Made by a program: the position numbers and the translations under genes. Below are positions 1 through 4,956 of a stretch of DNA of 6,133 nucleotides, one piece after another. Location: the NCBI GenBank assembly GCA_017308345.1, contig JAFKFE010000662.1, positions 1-6,133 on the forward strand. The letters are read 5' to 3'. Within the stretch, counting starts at the first letter, position 1. Each line of letters opens with the position of its first letter. The notes under the pieces are model-generated. The model ran no database searches and had not been told where the DNA came from. It worked only from the letters and a program-made list of their open reading frames with translations. Origin of the DNA: Alphaproteobacteria bacterium (GTDB lineage Bacteria > Pseudomonadota > Alphaproteobacteria > Rhizobiales > Rhizobiaceae).

Positions 1-1
1 A

Positions 2-523
2 CTGCCTTACCGCACGACGCCGGGCTCGGCCTCCAATGCCGCGGATGCCCAGGGGGCCTATGAGACGATGATGGCGCTGTGGGGGGCGGTGCTCGGCCAC
101 GGCAATCTCGTCTACCATGCGGCCGGCTGGCAGGAGGGCGGGCTGACGGCCTCGTTCGAAAAGCTCATCATCGACGTCGAGATGATCCAGCACATGATGG
201 AATTCCTGCGGCCGATCATTGTCGACGAGGGCGAGTTGGCGGTGGAGGCGCTGGGCGCGGTGCCGACAGGCGGCCATTTCTTCGGCGAGCCGCACACGCT
301 GGAGCGCTACGCCACCGCCTTCTATCAGCCGATGCTATCCAGCTGGCAGAATTACGAGGCCTGGCAGGAAGCCGGGGCGCCCGATACGACGGCGCGCGCA
401 ACGCGGCTTTGGAAGAAGGCGCTGGAGGAATATGTCCAGCCGGCCATGGACCCTGCGGTGCGCGAAGCGCTCGAAGCCTATATGGCACGCCGCAAGGAAG
501 CGATCGGGCAGGGCGAGCCGTGA
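2..523 (+). CDS. MttB-family trimethylamine/quaternary amine methyltransferase, C-terminal part (5' end outside window)
   Basis: Open from the first full codon at position 2 to TGA at 521-523, so only the last 173 residues are present; the ATG at 68 is internal. The family (trimethylamine:corrinoid methyltransferase MttB and its non-pyrrolysine relatives) transfers a methyl group from a methylated amine to a corrinoid protein in the cytoplasm. Seen here are conserved C-terminal blocks: LPYRTTPGSASNAAD at the start, HAAGWQEGGL about residues 39-48, SFEKLIIDVEM about 51-61, and GGHFFGEPHTL about 90-100. A tail of the usual type follows, with W-rich and Y-rich helices ending in ARRKEAIGQGEP. The position that is pyrrolysine in archaeal MttB lies upstream and cannot be inspected. 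In bacteria without pyrrolysine, relatives act on compounds such as glycine betaine, so the substrate is open. The family call is firm; the substrate is not. Confidence 0.88.
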   Translation: MPYRTTPGSASNAADAQGAYETMMALWGAVLGHGNLVYHAAGWQEGGLTASFEKLIIDVEMIQHMMEFLRPIIVDEGELAVEALGAVPTGGHFFGEPHTLERYATAFYQPMLSSWQNYEAWQEAGAPDTTARATRLWKKALEEYVQPAMDPAVREALEAYMARRKEAIGQGEP

Positions 524-613
524 GAACACAGCTTCGCAATCCGATTCACTTCGATCTTCCAACTCACTGAATCGACGAGAGAAACCCTATAGTCATCGGT
601 GGCGGCAGGCGCC

Positions 614-631
614 GCGCGCATTCAGGCGCGC
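614..631. terminator. Short GC hairpin between convergent mttB-like and doxX-like genes
   Basis: GCGCGC (614-619) and GCGCGC (626-631) form a 6-bp perfect stem around a 6-nt loop ATTCAG. It sits 90 bp after the methyltransferase stop and 15 bp beyond the end of the DoxX gene on the other strand. No T-tract follows on either strand, so intrinsic termination is uncertain. The rest of the 123-bp convergent gap (524-646) shows no gene. Confidence 0.25.
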
Positions 632-646
632 AATGATCTGGAGAGT

Positions 647-1051
647 TCAGGCGCCGCGGCGGTTGTCCAGGGCGAAGGCGCCCGACCCGGCGAAGACCAG
701 GTAGAGGAAGATGAAGCAGAAGGAGATCGCCGCGTCGCCGCTGTTGTTGACGGGGAAGAAGTCGCGCGGCATGTGCGCCATGAAATAGGCGATCGCCATT
801 TCCCCGGCCAGCAGGAACGCGACGGGGCGGGTGAAGAGACCGAGCGCCAAAAGGATGCCGCCGGCGAATTCGAGAATGCCGGCGGTCAGCGTCAGTCCGT
901 TGAGAGCGTGGGGCTGGGCGCTGAGCGGGAAATTGAACAGCTTTTGCGAGCCATGCTCGATGAACTGCAGGGCGGTCATGATCCGCAGCACGCCCAGCGC
1001 CTGAGGGCGGTACTGTGAAAGGCTTTCGAGAAGCTTCATCCAAAACTCCAT
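647..1051 (-). CDS. DoxX family integral membrane protein
   Basis: A 134-residue inner-membrane protein of the DoxX family (four-helix, DoxD/DoxX-like). Members are linked to thiosulfate:quinone oxidoreduction or to redox and thiol stress in some species, but most have no assigned reaction. Hydrophobic segments lie at about 17-30, 53-73, 75-93 and 107-128. Family hallmarks are visible: R-I followed by an F-x-x-HG-x-x-KL block (about 23-39), the glycine-rich GILEFAGGILLALGLFTRP stretch (58-76), and MAHMPRDFFPVNNSGDAA (91-108). The start at 1051 (MEFWMKLLES) was chosen because GGGAGGG lies about 5 nt upstream of its ATG. The same frame is open to 1102, but that extension would place this Shine-Dalgarno inside the coding region. 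The gene is convergent with the methyltransferase and divergent from the exported protein. Precise function is unknown. Confidence 0.85.
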   Translation of the reverse strand: MEFWMKLLESLSQYRPQALGVLRIMTALQFIEHGSQKLFNFPLSAQPHALNGLTLTAGILEFAGGILLALGLFTRPVAFLLAGEMAIAYFMAHMPRDFFPVNNSGDAAISFCFIFLYLVFAGSGAFALDNRRGA

Positions 1052-1094
1052 GTCACCCTCCCGGGCCGGCCATAGTTTATCGTCCGGCAAGGGA

Positions 1095-1136
1095 CCACTC
1101 ACTTCCCACGGCCTGCCATCAACAATTGGTGAGTGG
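1095..1136. promoter_or_regulatory. Spaced inverted repeat CCACTCAC / GTGAGTGG in divergent intergenic region
   Basis: CCACTCAC at 1095-1102 is matched by its exact reverse complement GTGAGTGG at 1129-1136, with a 26-nt spacer. The pair lies in the 166-bp spacer between the divergently transcribed DoxX gene (start 1051) and the exported-protein gene (start 1218). That is where an operator for either gene would be expected. The 34-bp repeat-to-repeat offset is close to three helical turns. It could also be chance, or a long-loop RNA stem. No regulator can be named. Confidence 0.3.
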
Positions 1137-1217
1137 ACATGGTTTCAGCGCCTATATTTCCTCTCGTCATAGTTGCATATTTATCCTTATGGTTGTATTC
1201 ATATCCAGAGGCATCAA

Positions 1218-1727
1218 ATGATACGGGTCCGCTTTGCCATGAGAAAAGTCGTCATCAGCCTGTTCGCAATCCTTGCCAGCACCGGCTTCGCCGCAGCCGC
1301 GGACACCGGCTGCGGCGCCTTCAAATGGCCGGTTACGCGCGAGCAGGCGCTGTTCCCGACTGCGCCGGCGGCCCAGTCCGGCGCGACCCTGACGGTCGGG
1401 CAGGCGGTGGATTTCTCGCTCGATGCCGTCGACACGGTCAGCTTTGACGTGCCGCCGGAACGCGCACCGGCGGCCGGCACCTTCGGCGCCACGGCAAATG
1501 TCACCGTGCCGCCGGAGGGCGAACTCCAGGTCAGCCTGTCCGACGAGGCCTGGGTCGATGTCGTGCAGGATGGCAAGACCGTCAAATCGGCGGCATTCAG
1601 CGGCGTGAAAACTTGCCCAGGCATCCGCAAGAGTGTGCGCTTCAAGCTCGCGGGCGGGGCGGCCATCGTCCAGTTCAGCGGCGCGAGGAAGGCCGATCTC
1701 AAGGTGGCGGTACTGACGCCGGAGTGA
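1218..1727 (+). CDS. Exported protein of unknown function (signal peptide, two cysteines)
   Basis: A 169-residue protein. The start at 1218 was chosen because AGAGG lies 6 nt upstream (1207-1211); an in-frame ATG at 1239 (MRKVVISLF) is a plausible shorter start. The N-terminus is a classic Sec signal peptide: positively charged MIRVRFAMRK, a hydrophobic core VVISLFAILA, then GFAAAAD with likely cleavage near residues 27-28, so the mature form should be periplasmic or secreted. The mature chain has only two cysteines (C32 in TGCGAFKWP and C133 in KTCPGIRKSVRF), which could form one disulfide. The middle is proline-, valine- and alanine-rich and probably beta-rich, with a VDVVQDGK block at 113-120. 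I have an impression of homologues in Rhizobiales, some oddly labelled homogentisate 1,2-dioxygenase, but the length and sequence here do not fit that enzyme. No function is assigned. Confidence 0.8.
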   Translation: MIRVRFAMRKVVISLFAILASTGFAAAADTGCGAFKWPVTREQALFPTAPAAQSGATLTVGQAVDFSLDAVDTVSFDVPPERAPAAGTFGATANVTVPPEGELQVSLSDEAWVDVVQDGKTVKSAAFSGVKTCPGIRKSVRFKLAGGAAIVQFSGARKADLKVAVLTPE

Positions 1728-1736
1728 CGCCCAACA

Positions 1737-1764
1737 GGGCGGCGCTGGCGGGACAGCGCCCCCC
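1737..1764 (+). terminator. Strong GC hairpin just after the exported-protein gene
   Basis: GGCGCTG (1741-1747) pairs perfectly with CAGCGCC (1754-1760) across a 6-nt loop. After one C/C mismatch, GGG (1737-1739) pairs with CCC (1762-1764). The hairpin begins 10 nt after the stop codon at 1725-1727, so it may end that transcript or stabilise its 3' end. No U-tract follows, so it is not a textbook intrinsic terminator. It partly overlaps the repeat element that fills this convergent gap. Confidence 0.4.
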
Positions 1765-1829
1765 TCTGTCCTGCCGGACATCTCCCCCAACAAGGGACCC
1801 ACGAGGGGGAGGGAGATTGGCAGCTTCTA
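1751..1829. repeat. Hairpin-rich intergenic repeat, rhizobial dispersed-element type
   Basis: The 99-bp gap between the convergent exported-protein and VOC genes is filled by nested inverted repeats. GGACAG (1751-1756) pairs with CTGTCC (1766-1771). TGTCC (1767-1771) pairs with GGACA (1776-1780) over a TGCC loop. ATCTCCC (1780-1786) pairs with GGGAGAT (1811-1817), with TCCCCC/GGGGGA also possible inside. The string CCCCCCTCTGTCCTGCCGGA, then ATCTCCCCC, a short loop, a G-run, GAGATTGG and CAGCTTC, resembles a repeat I associate with many intergenic sites in Mesorhizobium-like genomes. That identification is from memory. Its right end overlaps the VOC stop codon (1827-1829). The right arm here reads GGGGGAGGGAGAT, an imperfect partner of the left arm. 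Confidence 0.55.
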
Positions 1830-2564
1830 CCGTACCGGTGCCAGCAGCGCGAAATGCGCGCCTTGCGGGTCCTGGCACTGGATGATCCATTGGCCGCTCG
1901 GCACGTCCATCGGTCCCATCAGCACCTTGCCGCCATTGTCGGTGACGCGCTTGGCCGCTGCGTCGATCGCATCGACGTTGAAATAGAACTGCCAGAACGG
2001 AACCGGGATCTGCGGCGGCTTGTTCATCATGCCGCCGCCGGATTCCGGACCGGCCGAGAAGGTTTTGTAGATGCCCATCTCGCCCATGTCGAAATCGCCG
2101 GCGCTCTGCCAGCCGAACTGGTGCGAATAGAAGTCAAAGGCTGCTCTCCAGTCCGAGGTATAGAGTTCGTGCCAGCCGATATGGCCAGGCGTGGTCGCCG
2201 GCACCGGCGGCTGGTCGGGCTGGTCGGGCTGAAGGAACATGAAGGCCGCGCCTTGCGGATCCGCGACGACGGCGAAGCGGCCGACACCCGGAATGTCGCT
2301 TGGCGCGCGATGGATCGCACCGCCCGCGTCCTTGAGCGCTTGCGTGGAGGCATCGACATCCTTGGTATGGATGTAGCCGAGCCAGGCCGGCGGCATGCCC
2401 ATCTTGGCGGGTTCTTCCGGCATCGTCATGAGACCGCTGACGCCGCGCACGCTGGAATTCATCACGATGTAGCGTGGCATGCCGGGCGCACTTTCGAAGG
2501 CTTCCGGCTTCCAGCCCACGACGGCGGTATAAAAGGCCTCGGCGGCGTCGAGGTCGGTGGTCAT
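1827..2564 (-). CDS. VOC family protein with two glyoxalase/dioxygenase-fold domains
   Basis: About 245 residues, made of two tandem vicinal-oxygen-chelate modules joined by a PDQPDQPPVPATTPG linker near 113-127. Module 1 runs from TTDLDAAEAFYTAVVGW (2-18) to FAVVADPQGAAFMFLQP (97-113). Module 2 runs from HIGWHELYTSDWRAAFDFY (128-146) to IIQCQDPQGAHFALLAP (227-243). Both show the D-x-x-AA-x-x-FY helix and the DPQGA-x-F strand typical of the fold. Two-module proteins of this kind are usually annotated glyoxalase or bleomycin-resistance-like, but substrates are mostly unknown. Start choice is uncertain: ATG 2564 follows a weak purine stretch GATGAGA, while ATG 2576 and GTG 2579 are in frame without a clear Shine-Dalgarno. 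With any of them, module 1 largely lacks the first beta strand that module 2 has (GHIGWHEL). The gene is convergent with the exported protein and divergent from chaC. Confidence 0.85.
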   Translation of the reverse strand: MTTDLDAAEAFYTAVVGWKPEAFESAPGMPRYIVMNSSVRGVSGLMTMPEEPAKMGMPPAWLGYIHTKDVDASTQALKDAGGAIHRAPSDIPGVGRFAVVADPQGAAFMFLQPDQPDQPPVPATTPGHIGWHELYTSDWRAAFDFYSHQFGWQSAGDFDMGEMGIYKTFSAGPESGGGMMNKPPQIPVPFWQFYFNVDAIDAAAKRVTDNGGKVLMGPMDVPSGQWIIQCQDPQGAHFALLAPVR

Positions 2565-2740
2565 TGTCGGTCTCATCACCGGTTCAGACTGCGATCGCGG
2601 TTCGATCCATCCTAGGACGATCCAGGCGACAGAAATCCGACATGTGCTGAAAAATCTCGGTCGGCAAGCGCGCCGCCCCTGATCTTGCGCAGCCCGCGCT
2701 TTTCGACTTTGCTGCCGTCAAAGAGGGGTTCGCTTCTTCC

Positions 2741-3475
2741 ATGCGCCAGATGTCGCTCACGCCCGAGCTTGTCGCTCTTTGCCATCGCGACGAGATCGAT
2801 CCCGGTCCGAGCGGGGAGTGGACGCAGCTCAGCGACGACGATTTCAGCGCGCTCGCCGCGCGTCTCGCCGGCGAAGCCGACGAGGGGCCGCTCTGGGTGT
2901 TCGCCTATGGCTCGCTGATCTGGAAGCCGGCCTTCGACTCGGTCGAACAACAGCGCGCCTCGGCGCATGGTTGGCATCGCTCGTTCTGCCTCGACCTGGT
3001 TCGCTGGAGGGGCAGCGCCGCGCAGCCCGGACTGATGATGGCGCTGGAACGTGGCGGACGCTGCGACGGAGTCATCTACCGCCTGCCGGACGGCGACAAG
3101 TCAGTTCATATCGAAAGACTGTTGCGACGCGAGATCGACGATCATGAGGCCGTTGCCTCGGTCAGGTGGGTTCCAGTGAGGACCGAGCAAGGCCGGCGGC
3201 GGGCCTTGGGATTCTGGGTGGGGGTGACCGGCAGAGGCACGTCGCTCGGGCAGCCGCTGGAAAGGGTAGCGCAGATACTGGCGCGCGCGTGCGGCCATGT
3301 CGGCTCCGGCGCCGAATATCTCTACAACACCGTCAGCCATCTCGAGACGTTCGGCATCCATGACCGCAATCTGTGGCGCCTGCAGGAACTGGTCGCGGGC
3401 GAGATCCGGTCGATCCATGGCCATAGGATCATCCAAGATGAATCGCCGGGGATTGGCGCGGCAACCATAATATGA
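2741..3475 (+). CDS. ChaC-type gamma-glutamylcyclotransferase (glutathione-specific)
   Basis: A 244-residue cytosolic enzyme of the ChaC family, which cleaves glutathione to 5-oxoproline and Cys-Gly. The fold's glycine-loop signature is seen as VFAYGSLIWKP (53-63). GWHRSFCLDLVRWRG (77-91) and GVIYRLP (110-116) match the family core. In LLRREIDDHE (127-136) the glutamate at about 131 aligns with the catalytic Glu of the RE motif. YLYNTVSHLETFGIHD (193-208) is the typical C-terminal block. About 50 residues precede the domain, an N-terminal extension seen in longer bacterial members. ATG 2741 is the only usable early start, because the upstream in-frame stretch back to the TGA at 2648 has no start codon. 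A GAGGGG lies 12 nt upstream, a long spacing; an in-frame ATG at 2750 is the alternative. The gene is divergent from the VOC gene (161-176 bp gap). preT follows after a separate AT-rich leader, so co-transcription is doubtful. Confidence 0.88.
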   Translation: MRQMSLTPELVALCHRDEIDPGPSGEWTQLSDDDFSALAARLAGEADEGPLWVFAYGSLIWKPAFDSVEQQRASAHGWHRSFCLDLVRWRGSAAQPGLMMALERGGRCDGVIYRLPDGDKSVHIERLLRREIDDHEAVASVRWVPVRTEQGRRRALGFWVGVTGRGTSLGQPLERVAQILARACGHVGSGAEYLYNTVSHLETFGIHDRNLWRLQELVAGEIRSIHGHRIIQDESPGIGAATII

Positions 3476-3524
3476 CTTCCATTGTCATGTTTTTGCTGAG
3501 CAAATACAGCGACTTGGCCGAAAA

Positions 3525-3540
3525 TTGACCAATTGATAAA
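3525..3540. promoter_or_regulatory. Candidate RutR-type operator upstream of preTA
   Basis: The sequence TTGACCA-AT-TGATAAA matches the RutR box known from E. coli, TTGACCAnnTGGTCAA. The left arm is perfect (7/7) and the right arm matches 5 of 7. It lies 50 bp upstream of the preT start in the only AT-rich stretch of the window. RutR is a TetR-family regulator that responds to uracil, which fits the product of the genes that follow. The arm TTGATA (3533-3538) could itself be a -35 element with a weak TAGCCT (3555-3560) at -10, so binding would block transcription. No regulator gene is in the window. Confidence 0.6.
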
Positions 3541-3576
3541 AAAATAAAACGTGCTAGCCTTCCCCAAAACGACAAC

Positions 3577-3582
3577 AAGGGG
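3577..3582 (+). promoter_or_regulatory. Ribosome binding site fixing the preT start
   Basis: AAGGGG is placed 7 nt before ATG 3590. It argues against the longer in-frame GTG start at 3551, which would place this site inside the coding sequence and add 13 residues (MLAFPKTTTRGTG) that do not look like the family N-terminus. Confidence 0.7.
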
Positions 3583-3589
3583 AACTGGA

Positions 3590-4954
3590 ATGGCGACTGG
3601 TCATTTCATCGAAGGCATAGCCGGCGGCCGGCTGTCTTCCGAGCAATATGCCGACAATTTTTCCGACCTGCATCCGCCGCTCGATCACCACGAGGCTCTG
3701 GTCGAATCGGATCGCTGCTATTTCTGCTACGACGCGCCGTGCATGAACGCATGTCCGACCTCGATCGACATCCCGCTGTTCATCCGCCAGATCGCGACCG
3801 GCAATCCGCTTGGCTCGGCCAAGACCATCTTCGACCAGAACATCCTCGGCGGCATGTGCGCCCGCGTCTGCCCGACCGAGACGCTGTGCGAGGAGGTCTG
3901 CGTGCGCGAGGTGGCCGAAGGCAAGCCGGTGCAGATCGGCCGGCTGCAGCGCTACGCCACCGATGTCGCCATGGACGAGGGCAAGCAGTTCTACAAGCGC
4001 GCCGAGCCGACCGGGAAGAGCATCGCCGTGGTCGGCGCCGGGCCGGCGGGGCTCGCGGCGGCGCATCGCCTTGCCCGCCACGGCCATGACGTGACGATCC
4101 TCGAGGCGCGGCCGAAGGCAGGCGGGCTCAACGAATATGGCATCGCCGCCTATAAAAGCGTCGACGATTTCGCCCAGGCCGAGGTCGACTATGTGACCGC
4201 GATTGGCGGCATAGACATCCAGAACGGCAAGGCGCTCGGCCGCGATTTCCAGTTGGCCGACCTGATGCGCAACTACGATGCGGTGTTCCTTGGCCTTGGC
4301 CTTGGCGGCGTCAACGCGCTGCGCGCCGAGGGCGAGGAGGCCGACGGCGTCACCAATGCGGTCGAATTCATCTCGGAACTGCGCCAGGCGAGCGATCTCT
4401 CCAGCCTGCCGGTCGGCCGGCGCGTCGTCGTCATCGGCGGCGGCATGACGGCGGTCGATGCCGCGGTACAGTCGAAGCTGCTCGGCGCGGAAGAGGTGAC
4501 GATCTGCTACCGGCGCGGCCAGGAGCATATGAACGCTTCGGAGTTCGAGCAGGACCTGGCCGCCGCAAACGGCGTCACCATCCGCCACTGGCTGCAGCCC
4601 AAGCGCGTCATTGCCGACAACGGCAAGGTTTCCGCGATCGAGCTCGAATACACAGCGATGAGCGGCGACACGCTCGCCGGCACCGGCGAGCGGCTCACGC
4701 TCGTCGCCGACCAGGTGTTCAAGGCGATCGGCCAGAGCTTCGTGCCGGCGCATCTCAACGGCAGCAGCGAATCCATCGATCTCGAAGGCGGCCGCATCAA
4801 GGTCGATGCCGAAGGCCGCACCTCGCTCGCGAAAGTCTGGGCTGGCGGCGATTGCATCTTCGGCGGTGACGATTTGACCGTCTCGGCGGTGGCGCAAGGG
4901 CGCGACGCCGCCGAGAGCATCCACCGGGCGCTGACCTCTAACGGGAGGGCATGA
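3590..4954 (+). CDS. preT: NAD-dependent dihydropyrimidine dehydrogenase subunit PreT
   Basis: A 454-residue flavoprotein subunit of bacterial dihydropyrimidine dehydrogenase. With PreA it reduces uracil or thymine to the 5,6-dihydropyrimidine in the cytosol; PreT takes electrons from NAD(P)H. It corresponds to the N-terminal part of eukaryotic DPD and to the GltD-like family. The Fe-S domain has two cysteine sets: C43, C46, C51, C55 (CYFCYDAPCMNACP) and C90, C94, C100, C104 (CARVCPTETLCEEVC). VQIGRLQRYATD (114-125) follows; its Q120 appears to align with the DPD glutamine that ligates one cluster (inference). An FAD-binding GAGPAG loop is at 149-154, and a second nucleotide-binding GGGMTAVDAA is at 283-292. 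CYRRGQEHMNAS (306-317) follows, and the FAD-closing WAGGDCIFGG is at 417-426. Start ATG 3590 is set by AAGGGG 7 nt upstream. The stop abuts preA, indicating an operon. No defects were seen. Confidence 0.95.
   Translation: MATGHFIEGIAGGRLSSEQYADNFSDLHPPLDHHEALVESDRCYFCYDAPCMNACPTSIDIPLFIRQIATGNPLGSAKTIFDQNILGGMCARVCPTETLCEEVCVREVAEGKPVQIGRLQRYATDVAMDEGKQFYKRAEPTGKSIAVVGAGPAGLAAAHRLARHGHDVTILEARPKAGGLNEYGIAAYKSVDDFAQAEVDYVTAIGGIDIQNGKALGRDFQLADLMRNYDAVFLGLGLGGVNALRAEGEEADGVTNAVEFISELRQASDLSSLPVGRRVVVIGGGMTAVDAAVQSKLLGAEEVTICYRRGQEHMNASEFEQDLAAANGVTIRHWLQPKRVIADNGKVSAIELEYTAMSGDTLAGTGERLTLVADQVFKAIGQSFVPAHLNGSSESIDLEGGRIKVDAEGRTSLAKVWAGGDCIFGGDDLTVSAVAQGRDAAESIHRALTSNGRA
4944..4948 (+). promoter_or_regulatory. 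Ribosome binding site that decides the preA start
   Basis: GGAGG lies within the end of preT, 8 nt before ATG 4957 but only 2 nt before ATG 4951. Normal spacing favours 4957 (MADIRNNF). The upstream ATG would create a classic ATGA overlap with the preT stop. Confidence 0.6.
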
Positions 4955-4956
4955 GC

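Noticed and set aside
599..1018. 139-codon plus-strand frame opposite the DoxX gene
   Set aside because: Glu/Arg/Gly-rich low-complexity translation with no family resemblance, while the opposite strand encodes a well-formed membrane protein with a good ribosome site.
1854..2615. 253-codon plus-strand frame opposite the VOC gene
   Set aside because: His/Arg/Gly-rich shadow translation. The minus-strand frame shows two clear VOC modules.
2591..2624. Palindromes GCGATCGC and TCCTAGGA and the direct repeat CGATCCA (2603-2609, 2618-2624) in the VOC/chaC divergent spacer
   Set aside because: Short and imperfectly organised elements that are likely by chance in GC-rich DNA. No coherent operator symmetry was found.
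2612..2977. 121-codon minus-strand frame overlapping the chaC 5' end
   Set aside because: It overlaps the conserved YGSLIW region of chaC antisense and has no recognisable motif.
3490..3505. Small hairpin TTTGC-TGA-GCAAA after chaC, considered as a terminator
   Set aside because: Only a 5-bp AT-rich stem with a 3-nt loop. The T-run precedes rather than follows the stem on the plus strand, so it is not credible as an intrinsic terminator for chaC.
3554..4924. 456-codon open frame on the minus strand opposite preT
   Set aside because: Same reason: antisense shadow of a clear Fe-S flavoprotein gene, with no recognisable motifs and no ribosome site noticed.
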